This document shows positions 42,625 through 51,355 of a stretch of DNA of 64,000 nucleotides, piece by piece. A model generated the notes under the pieces. That model was not told where the DNA came from, did not search any database, and saw only the letters and a program-made list of their open reading frames with translations. The stretch comes from Nostoc sp. CHAB 5824 (lineage in GTDB: Bacteria; Cyanobacteriota; Cyanobacteriia; Cyanobacteriales; Nostocaceae), in the NCBI RefSeq assembly GCF_020829665.1, contig NZ_JAIVFT010000001.1:1-64000 (forward strand), written 5' to 3'. A program made the position numbers and the translations under genes. Numbering within the stretch: the stretch's first letter is position 1; each line of letters opens with the position of its first letter.

Positions 42625-42864
42625 TTAGTTAAAAGAGTTTGAGATTTGATTGGGGTCTAGATTAACAGGAAATAATAAAATTTCCTTACCTTCTAAGTTT
42701 GCCTTTTGGTGAAGCAAAATTGCCTTTTCCAAAGAACAATATTTAATTGGAACCCATCTGTCGCTATAAAAGTAGACAGTTACTCGGCTCATTGCATACT
42801 CTTTCAACGGCAGTGGAAGAGACCAGGACGAATCCATAGTTTGAACCTTACCTGTTGAGTCCAT
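42625..42864 (-). CDS. Small hypothetical protein
   Basis: This 79-residue protein has a compact second half, V-T-V-Y-F-Y-S-D-R-W-V-P-I-K-Y and A-I-L-L-H-Q-K-A-N-L-E-G-K-E-I-L-L-F-P. It has no signal or membrane segment and no recognised domain. A Met at residue 25 (M-S-R-V-T-V) could be the real start, giving a 55-residue product. It is followed by a repeat-rich gap. Confidence 0.5.
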   Translation of the reverse strand: MDSTGKVQTMDSSWSLPLPLKEYAMSRVTVYFYSDRWVPIKYCSLEKAILLHQKANLEGKEILLFPVNLDPNQISNSFN

Positions 42865-43048
42865 GCTTTGAACCTCAGTTATTAAGTATATATACTTTCA
42901 CTCATTAGAATGATTTAAAGTAACTATCATAAGTAATAAGAAACTGTGTTGAAACTAAATCTTTAGATAAAAATTAGAATAATTATAACTAACCTAAAGA
43001 CATGGCAGAAGTCAGTCTAAAGTTATCATTTTTGCGTTAAAGGCTCAC

Positions 43049-43390
43049 GCAGTTCAAAGACTCGTCAACGAGTATCTGAGGTGGATGAACGCAGTTCAAA
43101 GACTCGTCAACGAGTATCTGAGGTGGATGAATGGAGTTCAAAGACTCGTCAACGAGTATCTGAGGTAGATGAATGGAGTTCAAAGACTCGTCAACGAGTA
43201 TCTGAGGTGGATGAACGCAGTTCAAAGACTCATCAACGAGTATCTGAGGTGGATGAATGGAGTTCAAAGACTCATCAACGAGTATCTGAGGTGGATGAAC
43301 GCAGTTCAAAGACTCATCAACGAGTATCTGAGGTGGATGAACGCAGTTCAAAGACTCATCAACGAGTATCAAAGACTCATCAGCAAAATT
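43049..43390 (+). repeat. 42-bp tandem repeat, about eight units
   Basis: Units begin every 42 bp from 43049 with GCAGTTCAAAGACTCGTCAA and go on through CGAGTATCTGAGGTGGATGAAC; some units have TGGAGTTC or ACTCATC variants. Each contains the hairpin ACTCGT-CA-ACGAGT. Both strands are open as 14-residue repeats, but no start or ribosome site supports a gene. Confidence 0.93.
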
Positions 43391-43466
43391 TTGATACTCA
43401 TTAGGATTTACTGATCGGTCAGAATTCACCACTCAGTATAAGCTTTTTAAATTTTGCGTAGCGGTA

Positions 43467-44048
43467 CTAGTGTTGATGCACTCGCTCCAGCAACCATAAT
43501 GAAGCGATAGTACCTACAAAGTGGGCAGCAATCCCGTTGATGTTTGCCACAGCGACAAAAACATCCAGCGCCCGAATAATTCTGTAGGGGTCAGTGATTG
43601 CCACTCCTGGAGGCTGAGATATAGATTTTGCCACTAGCACTAATACAGTTGATCCAGCACCCAACAGAGTTAATAATATTCCCACCAAACTTGCAATTAT
43701 TCCCCATCGGATGATTGTAGTTGTATCTGCCTTACTCAAATGCAGCGCTGGATTAGGATTTTCTAGACTTTTGCCTATACGAGTGTAACGAAAATCCCAA
43801 TACACAGAGAACAACAACACTACAACACCGCACGCAGCCCAAAACATACCTACCCCAAGACCAGCATTCTGTTGTTCTGCAAAGCCACGACCAGTAGCGG
43901 CAAATAACAAAGCTAAGACAGAAACCACTGCAAGTCCCAATTGTACCCAGAAAGCCATCCAGCCTGTGAGCCGAATAGTATTACCAATTCCTCGAGTTTC
44001 TGGTGCTGGCGATCGCGCTTCTGATTTAGTTTGCATATCAATTACCAT
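43467..44048 (-). CDS. DUF3611-family membrane protein
   Basis: The 193-residue protein has four predicted membrane helices (for example W-M-A-F-W-V-Q-L-G-L-A-V-V-S-V-L-A-L-L and G-I-I-A-S-L-V-G-I-L-L-T-L-L-G-A-G) and the G-N-T-I-R-L-T-G-W-M start region of the cyanobacterial/plastid DUF3611 family. Its role is not established. A Met at residue 5 may be the actual start. Confidence 0.85.
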   Translation of the reverse strand: MVIDMQTKSEARSPAPETRGIGNTIRLTGWMAFWVQLGLAVVSVLALLFAATGRGFAEQQNAGLGVGMFWAACGVVVLLFSVYWDFRYTRIGKSLENPNPALHLSKADTTTIIRWGIIASLVGILLTLLGAGSTVLVLVAKSISQPPGVAITDPYRIIRALDVFVAVANINGIAAHFVGTIASLWLLERVHQH

Positions 44049-44137
44049 TAAATCTAATTGCCTTATTCCCCTATAACCAAGAATATTTCTATGCTTCGAC
44101 TCATACCCCCACCCCCAGACATAATTTACTGGGGAGT

Positions 44138-44190
44138 GGGGATGAGGGAGCAGGGGAGGCAGGGGAGGCAGGGGGAGTAGGGGAAGATGA
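44138..44190 (+). repeat. G-rich repeat (GGGGAGGCA units)
   Basis: Repeated GGGAGCAGGGGAGGCAGGGG-type sequence gives several runs of four or more G, allowing a G-quadruplex. A close relative is at 49843-49905. The 44049-44411 gap otherwise shows no gene. Confidence 0.75.
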
Positions 44191-44411
44191 ACTATTGATT
44201 ATTGACCAATGCCCAATACTTTGGCTTACCTCAGCTCCGCTCGGCACGAGTCGCTCAGTACAAGTGCCCCATGTCCAGAATTTAAAATCCTGCCAAACGA
44301 TGTGAAGGTTTCAAACTCAGGGATGATGAGTAATTAGCAACTAAATTGACAAAATCGCACTATAAAGAGTGATATTAAGCGATAGATAGCGCTTGTAAAG
44401 GACTAACGGGC

Positions 44412-44885
44412 ATGATTAAATCTTGGATGGTGATTGGGGGTGTGGCTTTTTTAGTTGCCTTGGCGGCTAACTTGATTACGCCTAGCGATCGCCAATGGTT
44501 CAAGCGCTTACAACGACCGAGATGGCTAACTTTTGAAGGTGCAATTCCAATTATCTGGACTGTAATATTTATTTGCGGTGCTTGGTCGGCTTATATTGTC
44601 TGGGAAAAAGATCCAGGAAGCACCTCAACCTGGTTAATCATGGGTTTATACTTGCTCTTAGAAATTATTACCATTGCCTATACGCCTGTAATGTTTAGGC
44701 TTCGCAGCCTGAAAGTCGGTACAATTCTTGGTGGCACAGGTTTTATCATTAGTCTTTTATTGATACTTGCAGTCTTAAGTATCTCTGGTTGGGCAGCACT
44801 ATTACTAGTTCCTTATTTGCTGTGGAGTCCCATTGGTACTTATACCACTTGGCAGATGGCTAGTCTCAATCCTCAAGATGCCTAA
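44412..44885 (+). CDS. TspO/MBR-family membrane protein (copy 1)
   Basis: Five hydrophobic segments and the family pattern W-F-K-R-L-Q-R-P-R-W-L-T-F-E, then I-P-I-I-W-T-V-I-F-I-C-G-A-W-S-A-Y, correspond to the TspO tryptophan-rich sensory protein fold that binds tetrapyrroles and similar ligands. The 157-residue length fits. Copy 2 follows on the same strand after 87 bp. Confidence 0.82.
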   Translation: MIKSWMVIGGVAFLVALAANLITPSDRQWFKRLQRPRWLTFEGAIPIIWTVIFICGAWSAYIVWEKDPGSTSTWLIMGLYLLLEIITIAYTPVMFRLRSLKVGTILGGTGFIISLLLILAVLSISGWAALLLVPYLLWSPIGTYTTWQMASLNPQDA

Positions 44886-44972
44886 AATTCGCACCAACGA
44901 ATGATTCAACATATACCTTAAATTGTCAAACTTGCAGTGTATGACTTAACAAAATACACAAAAGAGTGCATT

Positions 44973-45446
44973 ATGATTCCATCTTGGATAATAATTGGGG
45001 CTGTAACTTTCTTCGTTGCCCTTGGTAGTTTCTTGATCACGCCGCGTGATGTTAAATGGTTTGCAAAATTAAGTCGCCCTCGTTGGCTAGTTTTTGAGCC
45101 GCTGATTCCGCTGATCTGGACTGTGGCTTTTATTGGCGGTGCAGCTTCAGCTTATATTGTCTGGGAAAAAAACCCAGGAAGTCTAATTACTTGGCTACTA
45201 ATGGCTTTGTACCTCTTGGTGGAAATTATCACTGTCGCCTACATACCTCTAATGCTGAGATTTCGTAGTCTCAAAACTGGGGAAATTCTTGGAATAATGG
45301 GTTTGATTTCAGGCGTTGTCCTCGCAATCTGCGTTTTGCCGATTTCTCTAATGGCGGTGCTGTTCCTCCTTCCTTATCTAGTTTGGACTCCTATTGGTAC
45401 TTACACCACTGACGAGTTAAAGGAACTGAATCCTCAAGATGCATAA
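44973..45446 (+). CDS. TspO/MBR-family membrane protein (copy 2)
   Basis: This close paralog of copy 1 shares I-W-T-V, A-Y-I-V-W-E-K, R-S-L-K and the shared end L-N-P-Q-D-A, with the same length (157 residues) from the ATG at 44973. An upstream GTG at 44937 is unlikely. The tandem pair appears to be a duplication that has since diverged. Both may act in tetrapyrrole or stress sensing, which is inference from the family. Confidence 0.82.
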   Translation: MIPSWIIIGAVTFFVALGSFLITPRDVKWFAKLSRPRWLVFEPLIPLIWTVAFIGGAASAYIVWEKNPGSLITWLLMALYLLVEIITVAYIPLMLRFRSLKTGEILGIMGLISGVVLAICVLPISLMAVLFLLPYLVWTPIGTYTTDELKELNPQDA

Positions 45447-45451
45447 CGGAT

Positions 45452-46159
45452 CTATGCAAGACGCCCATAACGTGCTGTGAGAGGATTGGCTGGATTGGAT
45501 TGATTATTCAGCCAAGCCCACATTTGATCGCCAATAGAAAAATGCCACCACTCTCTGGGATTGCGTTGAAAGCCGGCTTTTAACATTACATCTTGCAATA
45601 GCTGACGGTGAGCATGATACTGTTGCGATTCTGGGTAGTCACTATTGGCATAATAATCGGGATGCGATCGCTGTGACATTTCATCAATCGGCGAACCCAT
45701 ATTTACTATTTGCCCTGTATCATCCACCAGCGTCACATCCACCGCAGCACCTGTACTGTGAGGAGGGGGAGTTTTTTCATCCAAACTTGGTACAGCCCAA
45801 ATTTCATAAACCGCTTCCCAAATTTCTTGGCGTTGGTTTGGGGATAACTCCACGTTGGTTAATCCCCTATCCTGCATTGCTTGGGCGAAGCTGTAATCTA
45901 CCATAAACTGCTGGACTGCGATCGGGCGATAAGCATCAAAAATTTGGATACGCCAGTTTGGATGCAGCAGTTGAAGATAATTTTGCGCTTGGATCAATTT
46001 TTCAATAACGCTTTGACGGAGATAATAAGGGGAGCGATCGCCATAAGGCGCACCTAATTTTTCATAAGGATGGGGAGATTCCACCGCAAACAATTCTAAA
46101 GGAATCTCCATTAGTGGTTCACCACACTCAAAAATCGGGATTTGATGATAAGGTCTCAT
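45452..46159 (-). CDS. M15-family D-alanyl-D-alanine dipeptidase (VanX-like)
   Basis: Zinc-ligand motifs are P-H-S-T-G-A-A-V-D-V-T-L-V-D (His and Asp) and E-W-W-H-F-S (Glu base and His). A peptidase of this type hydrolyses the D-Ala-D-Ala dipeptide and in non-resistant bacteria works in peptidoglycan turnover. The 235-residue length agrees with VanX/DdpX. No VanR/S or VanH/A genes are adjacent, so resistance is not implied. Confidence 0.9.
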   Translation of the reverse strand: MRPYHQIPIFECGEPLMEIPLELFAVESPHPYEKLGAPYGDRSPYYLRQSVIEKLIQAQNYLQLLHPNWRIQIFDAYRPIAVQQFMVDYSFAQAMQDRGLTNVELSPNQRQEIWEAVYEIWAVPSLDEKTPPPHSTGAAVDVTLVDDTGQIVNMGSPIDEMSQRSHPDYYANSDYPESQQYHAHRQLLQDVMLKAGFQRNPREWWHFSIGDQMWAWLNNQSNPANPLTARYGRLA

Positions 46160-46218
46160 CTAGTCAGCTACACAGGACTTACGGATTTTAACGCAAGCAT
46201 AGCATTGTGTCTAAAAAT

Positions 46219-46476
46219 TTAGGCAATTGCTAAATCATAATGTAAAACTAAGATTTCATCTGCTCTCAAAGTCGCCATTGCATATTCGCAGCCCTGGGTA
46301 TCAGCAAACTCGACTAAATAATGATATTCTTCTTGCTCATACACTTCTACAATTGTCCCAACTTGCCCACTGGGTAAGCTTTCGATAGAAGTATAATCTG
46401 CTTCCAATAGTTGTAACCTTTCAATGGGAATGGGCTTGAGTGTAGCAATAGTATCCAAAAGTTTAACTTTTTTCAT
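46219..46476 (-). CDS. DUF4926 domain protein
   Basis: The 85-residue protein shows the DUF4926 pattern L-L-D-T-I-A-T-L-K-P-I-P near the start and G-Q-V-G-T-I-V-E-V-Y, Y-L-V-E-F-A-D in the middle. It overlaps the end of the DUF6883 gene by 14 bp. These two families often occur together, possibly as an effector with its partner, but this is not established. Confidence 0.8.
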   Translation of the reverse strand: MKKVKLLDTIATLKPIPIERLQLLEADYTSIESLPSGQVGTIVEVYEQEEYHYLVEFADTQGCEYAMATLRADEILVLHYDLAIA

Positions 46477-46807
46477 CTAACTTCAGAAATGCAGTAATCA
46501 AACGTGGATAAACATTATTAGCGGTAGTTTCCCAGATTGTCCGCAGCCTGATTCCGTCTGTATCAGGTACTATCCAATCTACCTTAAACTGTTGACCGAA
46601 TAGTGTAGTACTTTGCTGAACAACTTCACCTGCAACTGCTGCTGTTTGAATAAGTTCACGCAAAACATCGGCGTTTTCTAGCGTGATTCCTAAAATTGAT
46701 GCAAAAACTCTGGCTTTATGCTTCCCACTCGGATGTTCTGGGTTTAGACAATAACCTATGAGCTTTTGCGTAGAAATTTCTGCTTGCTCGCCGTTGGGTA
46801 ATTTCAT
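46463..46807 (-). CDS. DUF6883 domain protein
   Basis: The 114-residue protein begins M-K-L-P-N-G-E-Q-A and contains the K-L-I-G-Y-C-L-N-P-E-H-P-S-G-K-H-K-A-R-V-F motif typical of DUF6883, with a barrel-like strand pattern. DUF6883 domains also occur in polymorphic toxin-like proteins. The gene overlaps the DUF4926 gene, which suggests coupled translation. Confidence 0.78.
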   Translation of the reverse strand: MKLPNGEQAEISTQKLIGYCLNPEHPSGKHKARVFASILGITLENADVLRELIQTAAVAGEVVQQSTTLFGQQFKVDWIVPDTDGIRLRTIWETTANNVYPRLITAFLKLDEKS

Positions 46808-46867
46808 TGTTTATGAATATGCCCTAACAGATTTCAAATCTTATCATTAACGGTTTGTTTTATTTAA

Positions 46868-48355
46868 ATGCTCAATCAAAACCAAATACCTTTATTAGAT
46901 GCCTTAAAAGCCAATGCAGCAAGACTCCATGCGCCTTTTTACACTCCAGGACATAAACAAGGTGAGGGAATTTCTCAATCCTTGGCTGACTTATTTGGTA
47001 AAACCGTCTTTCGCGCTGATTTAACCGAATTAGCTGATTTAGATAATCTGTTTGCACCCCAAGGCGTTATTCAAGAAGCACAACAACTAGCAGCAGCAGC
47101 TTTTGGCGCTTCACAAACATGGTTCCTTGTCAATGGTTCTACCTGTGGGATTGAAGCAGCTATTCTCGCTACCTGTGGCACAGGCGATAAAATCATTCTG
47201 CCTCGCAATGTACATTCATCTGCGATCGCAGGTTTAATTCTCTCCGGTGCAATACCAATTTTTCTCAATCCTGAATACGATCCAGTTTTAGATATTGCTC
47301 ATAGCATTACGCCTAATGCTGTAAAATCTGCACTCAAACAACATCCAGACGCTAAAGCAGTATTGACAGTTTACCCAACATATTATGGCGTTTGCGGAAA
47401 TTTGAGTGCGATCGCCAACATCACACATCAATATAATATTCCCCTACTTGTAGATGAAGCACACGGGGCACACTTTACCTTTCATCCAGAATTACCTACT
47501 CCAGCCTTAGCCGCAGGAGCAGATTTAACTGTACAATCCATCCACAAAGTACTTGGTGCAATGACACAGGCATCGATGCTGCACATCCAAGGTAACAGGA
47601 TAGATTGCGATCGCATCAGTAAAGCTTTGCAACTTGTACAATCTACCAGTCCTAGTTATTTACTTTTAGCTTCTTTAGATGCAGCGCGTCAGCAAATGGC
47701 ACTCCACGGAAAAAAGCTAATGTCTCAGACTTTACAGCTTGCTGATGAAGCTAGAACAAAAATCAGTCAAATTCCTGCATTATCTGTCTTACAGATTCTG
47801 AGCAAGCCTTCTCAAGGGGGGTTGGGGGGATCTCCCGGCTTTGTGGCTTTAGACGAAACGCGACTAACTGTCACTGTTTCTGGTTTAGGTTTAACCGGAT
47901 TCGAGGCAGATGAAATTCTGGATGAAAAATTTGCTGTCACCGCCGAATTCCCCTCACTGCAACATCTCACCTTTATCATTAGTTTGGGCAACACGCCAGC
48001 CGACATTGAGCAACTGGTACAAAGTTTTACCACTCTTGCCAAAGAATATCGCCGAACCAACTTAAGTGTTAAAAATCATCTTTGGCAGGATATTTTCACT
48101 ACACAGTGTCATGTTTTACATTTTTCTCCCCGTGAAGCTTTTTTTGGCGCCAGTGAAATACTACCTTTAGCACAAATAAGTGATCGCATTTGTGCCGAAA
48201 TCGTCTGTCCCTATCCTCCGGGAATTCCCGTATTAATGCCAGGGGAACTCATCACCAAACCCGTTCTTGACTACTTGCAACAAATCCAGGCGATGGGAGG
48301 ATTTATCAGTGGTTGCAATGACACTAGCCTCGAAACTTTGAAAGTTGTTAAATAG
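46868..48355 (+). CDS. Orn/Lys/Arg decarboxylase-family PLP enzyme
   Basis: This fold-type I PLP enzyme has P-G-H-K-Q-G near the start, N-G-S-T-C-G-I (cofactor phosphate), D-E-A-H-G-A-H and the Schiff-base Lys in S-I-H-K-V-L-G-A. The 495-residue length matches the short (non-inducible) branch of the family. It could decarboxylate arginine, lysine or ornithine for polyamine formation; the substrate is not fixed. The gene stands alone. Confidence 0.9.
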   Translation: MLNQNQIPLLDALKANAARLHAPFYTPGHKQGEGISQSLADLFGKTVFRADLTELADLDNLFAPQGVIQEAQQLAAAAFGASQTWFLVNGSTCGIEAAILATCGTGDKIILPRNVHSSAIAGLILSGAIPIFLNPEYDPVLDIAHSITPNAVKSALKQHPDAKAVLTVYPTYYGVCGNLSAIANITHQYNIPLLVDEAHGAHFTFHPELPTPALAAGADLTVQSIHKVLGAMTQASMLHIQGNRIDCDRISKALQLVQSTSPSYLLLASLDAARQQMALHGKKLMSQTLQLADEARTKISQIPALSVLQILSKPSQGGLGGSPGFVALDETRLTVTVSGLGLTGFEADEILDEKFAVTAEFPSLQHLTFIISLGNTPADIEQLVQSFTTLAKEYRRTNLSVKNHLWQDIFTTQCHVLHFSPREAFFGASEILPLAQISDRICAEIVCPYPPGIPVLMPGELITKPVLDYLQQIQAMGGFISGCNDTSLETLKVVK

Positions 48356-48412
48356 CGTGCTAATTTAGCTTGAACGGCTAGAAGCCCCACATCCTACCGT
48401 TAATACAAAACT

Positions 48413-48631
48413 AGTCGCAAAAGCAGCTTTTCAAGTCGTAAAAGCTGCTTTTCAAGTCACAAAAGCTACTTTTCAAGTCACAAAAGCTGCTTTTCAAGTC
48501 ACAAAAGCTACTTTTCAAGTCACAAAAGCTACTTTTCAAGTCGCAAAAGTTAGTTTACAAGTTCAAAAGCTACTTTTCAAGTCGCAAAAGTTAGTTTACA
48601 AGTTCAAAAGCAGCTTTTCAAGTCACAAAGC
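48413..48631 (+). repeat. 21-bp tandem repeat array
   Basis: About ten units of GTCACAAAAGCTGCTTTTCAA type (some 20 bp), with the hairpin AAAAGC-T-GCTTTT in most units. It resembles in length and design the arrays at 35380-35568 and 43049-43390, though the sequence differs. The remainder of 48356-48820 shows no gene. Confidence 0.92.
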
Positions 48632-48820
48632 TCTAGTATTTGGTGTATTTCGCTACAAACGCAATCAAACAACTTGCTTAAAGTGAGCAGAAATTTTTGG
48701 CAGCATGGCGCATGAAGCGAACTCGTTTACAGATTTTCGCTCATGCGCTATTTCCTAGTCCCCACCTTCTACAATAAAGATAGGCTTTATTGAGATTTGT
48801 ATAGTTGGGGATAAGCTGTC

Positions 48821-49840
48821 ATGGCTCCCGCCGTTTTAATTCAAAATCTGCAAAAACGTTACGGTACAGTGGTTGCCGTCCAAGATGTTTCCTTTGAGGT
48901 AGAACCAGGAGAAATTTTTGGTTTACTTGGCCCCAACGGTGCTGGTAAAACTACTACCTTGCGTGCATTATGTACACTTACCACACCGGATGCTGGCAAA
49001 ATTGAAGTATCTGGCATCTCTGTGTTAGATAATCCCAGAATCGCAAGACAACGACTAGGCTACGTAGCTCAGGAAGTCGCTATAGATAAGGTGCTGACTG
49101 GAAGAGAACTGCTGCAACTGCAAGCCGCACTTTATCACCTCCCAGGCGCAGTAGCCAAACAGCGCATTGAGACGGTATTAGATTTACTCGGTTTGCAAGA
49201 ATACGCCAATAAAAAAACAGGGACTTATTCCGGCGGTTTACGCAAGCGCCTAGACTTGGCTGCTGGGTTACTCCATTCACCGGATGTTTTAGTTTTAGAT
49301 GAGCCAACAGTAGGGCTTGACATAGAAACCCGCTTTGTGGTTTGGGATTTCCTGCGAAAATTACGCGCCTCTGGGACGACGGTAGTAATTACCAGCCATT
49401 ACTTAGAAGAGGTTGACGCTTTAGCCGATCGCGTGGCAATTATAGATCGCGGCGTTGTAATTGCTGCTGGGACACCTTCACAATTGAAAGATCAAGTAGG
49501 GGGCGATCGCATCACTTTGCGAATCCGCGAGTTTTCCCCCATTGAGGAAGCAGAAATTGCGAAAAATCTCTTGCAACCTTTGCCGTTTGTGCAAGAAGTG
49601 ATTATCAACAGCGCTCAAGGTAATTCCCTCAACTTGGTAGTGACACCTCAAAACGATGTTCTGATTAACATACAGCAGGCTCTGAATACTGCTGGCTTCC
49701 CCATATTTGGCATTGCCCAATCTCGTCCCAGCCTTGATGACGTTTACCTCGCCGCTACAGGACGCACACTAATGGATGCAGAACTGGCAGCCGTTGCCAC
49801 TCGCGATCCCAAGGCTGAGAAAAAGCAGAATATGAGATAG
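48821..49840 (+). CDS. ABC transporter ATP-binding protein (DrrA-type)
   Basis: Standard motifs are present: Walker A G-P-N-G-A-G-K-T-T, signature Y-S-G-G-L-R-K-R-L, Walker B L-V-L-D-E-P-T-V-G-L-D and the H-loop S-H-Y-L-E-E. The C-terminal part (about 220-320) is the DUF4162-like extension of DrrA-type exporters. It forms an operon with the ABC-2 permease 122 bp downstream. The exported substrate is unknown. Confidence 0.93.
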   Translation: MAPAVLIQNLQKRYGTVVAVQDVSFEVEPGEIFGLLGPNGAGKTTTLRALCTLTTPDAGKIEVSGISVLDNPRIARQRLGYVAQEVAIDKVLTGRELLQLQAALYHLPGAVAKQRIETVLDLLGLQEYANKKTGTYSGGLRKRLDLAAGLLHSPDVLVLDEPTVGLDIETRFVVWDFLRKLRASGTTVVITSHYLEEVDALADRVAIIDRGVVIAAGTPSQLKDQVGGDRITLRIREFSPIEEAEIAKNLLQPLPFVQEVIINSAQGNSLNLVVTPQNDVLINIQQALNTAGFPIFGIAQSRPSLDDVYLAATGRTLMDAELAAVATRDPKAEKKQNMR

Positions 49841-49842
49841 GG

Positions 49843-49905
49843 GTTGGGGCAGGGGGCAGGGAGCAGGGGAGGCAGGGGAGGCAGGGGAGGCAGGGGAAGA
49901 AGAAC
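49843..49905 (+). repeat. G-rich repeat between ABC genes
   Basis: Units of GGCAGGGGA occur several times, with runs of three to five G (for example GGGGCAGGGGGCAGGGAGCA). A G-quadruplex in the intergenic RNA or DNA is possible and could tune expression of the permease. Confidence 0.7.
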
Positions 49906-49962
49906 TATTAACCAATGCCCAATGCCCAATTTAAAATTCAAAATCCAAAAGCCAAAATTGCT

Positions 49963-50850
49963 ATGAGTGTTACTCCTAAATCTGATTTAAATTGGCAGCC
50001 ACAAGCATCGGCGCAAGTTGATGCTAATGCTGCACCTAACTTTTTCGGTGAATTAGTACAAGAGACGCTGGCTTTAACTCGTCGCTTGTTTATTCAGTTG
50101 CAACGGCGTCCCTCCACATTGGTTGCTGGAATTATTCAGCCGGTGATGTGGTTGGTGCTATTTGGTGCATTATTTCAAAATGCACCCAAGGGATTATTTG
50201 GCAGTACGACAAATTACGGACAATTTTTAGCTGCTGGAGTAATTGTGTTTACAGCCTTTGCTGGGGCGCTGAATGCTGGTTTGCCCGTAATGTTTGATCG
50301 CGAGTTCGGCTTTTTAAATCGTTTGCTGGTTGCGCCGTTAGCATCCCGGTTTTCCATTGTCTTTGCTTCAGCAATCTTTATCATCAGCCAAAGTTTGCTG
50401 CAAGCAGCCGTGATTGTTGCAGCAGCAGCATTTATTGGGGCTGGACTACCGGATGTAACGGGTTTATTTGCGATCGCTCTAATCGTCTTCCTCTTAGCTT
50501 TGGGTGTAACAGCCATCTCTCTCGGTTTAGCTTTTGCTCTACCCGGACACATTGAATTGATTGCAGTGATTTTCGTCACTAACCTACCATTATTGTTTGC
50601 TAGTACTGCTTTGGCACCTCTATCTTTCATGCCTCAATGGTTGCAGGTTGTGGCTACCCTAAATCCTCTTAGCTATGCGATCGAACCCATTCGCTATCTG
50701 TATCTCCACAGTAGTTGGGGACTAAGTAGCGTAGTCATGCAAGCTCCTTGGGGTGATGTTACCTTCGGCGGAGCCTTGCTAGTATTGTTTGGCTTTGCCC
50801 TTGTCGCCTTACTGAGTATTCAACCCCAACTGCGGCGGACTCTTGCTTAA
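49963..50850 (+). CDS. ABC-2-type permease
   Basis: The 295-residue product has a cytoplasmic N-terminus and six membrane helices, with the ABC-2 pattern R-R-P-S-T-L-V-A-G-I-I-Q-P-V-M-W and the later M-P-Q-W-L-Q-V-V-A-T-L-N-P-L-S-Y. Together with the upstream ATPase it makes a DrrAB-like exporter. The ATG at 49963 is preferred; the frame is open to 49915. Confidence 0.9.
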   Translation: MSVTPKSDLNWQPQASAQVDANAAPNFFGELVQETLALTRRLFIQLQRRPSTLVAGIIQPVMWLVLFGALFQNAPKGLFGSTTNYGQFLAAGVIVFTAFAGALNAGLPVMFDREFGFLNRLLVAPLASRFSIVFASAIFIISQSLLQAAVIVAAAAFIGAGLPDVTGLFAIALIVFLLALGVTAISLGLAFALPGHIELIAVIFVTNLPLLFASTALAPLSFMPQWLQVVATLNPLSYAIEPIRYLYLHSSWGLSSVVMQAPWGDVTFGGALLVLFGFALVALLSIQPQLRRTLA

Positions 50851-50886
50851 AGAGATAAAATAGAGCAATTTTAGGGTTACAGTCCC

Positions 50887-51279
50887 ATGAAAAAACCATT
50901 TTTACAAATTCCTAGACTCTTTGTAGCTACCGTGGCAGGGATTAGCTTTGCTTCCTTGCTTATGGCTCAACCAAGTTCGGCTCAAGTCAGCCCAGCGGAT
51001 GCTTTTCCCAATAATAGTACAACAGACCAAAATACCGATCCGTTCTCCCGTTCCAACTCAGACAATTTCAACATGTTTGACCTGATTCATAAGGCAAATT
51101 TTGGGACTCTCAACTGGAATCCTGAGCAACAAAACGAACAACTAGACTCAGCAGCAGCAGCCTTTAAAGCAAGGCAACAAAACCTAATTCGAGGTCAACA
51201 ACAAGCAACTCCCGGTTCGCCATTGGTTATACCACAATCAGTTACACCACCATCTGTTACACCACAATCAGGTAATTGA
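50887..51279 (+). CDS. Small secreted protein, function unknown
   Basis: A clear signal peptide (to A-Q at about residue 33) is followed by a Gln/Asn/Ser-rich, low-complexity mature region with F-N-M-F-D-L-I-H-K-A-N-F-G-T and a C-terminal repeat of S-V-T-P-P/Q. No known domain is recognised. It follows the permease by 36 bp, so co-expression is possible. Confidence 0.65.
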   Translation: MKKPFLQIPRLFVATVAGISFASLLMAQPSSAQVSPADAFPNNSTTDQNTDPFSRSNSDNFNMFDLIHKANFGTLNWNPEQQNEQLDSAAAAFKARQQNLIRGQQQATPGSPLVIPQSVTPPSVTPQSGN

Positions 51280-51286
51280 ATTCCAA

Positions 51287-51316
51287 TAAAAAACCCCAAG
51301 CCTCTGAGGCTTGGGG
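51287..51316 (-). terminator. Bidirectional terminator between the secreted protein and prxQ
   Basis: CCCCAAGCCT (51294-51303) pairs with AGGCTTGGGG (51307-51316); the run of A at 51287-51293 becomes a T run on the minus strand, so it ends prxQ. The stem could also end the plus-strand gene. Confidence 0.9.
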
Positions 51317-51355
51317 CTAAGACTATTTAAAAAATCTTTAGTTATCAAGTAAAAA

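Noticed and set aside
43049..43390. CRISPR array
   Set aside because: Units are contiguous and near-identical with no unique spacers, and no cas gene is near. The 21-bp arrays at 35.4 and 48.4 kb fail for the same reason.
43037..43432. 131-residue and 107-residue repeat ORFs on opposite strands
   Set aside because: Products of the 42-bp array; same argument as for the 35-kb array.
48821..50850. ABC exporter as the RiPP exporter of the 14-19 kb cluster
   Set aside because: It lies 30 kb away, lacks a peptidase domain and is of the common DrrAB type; linkage gives no support.
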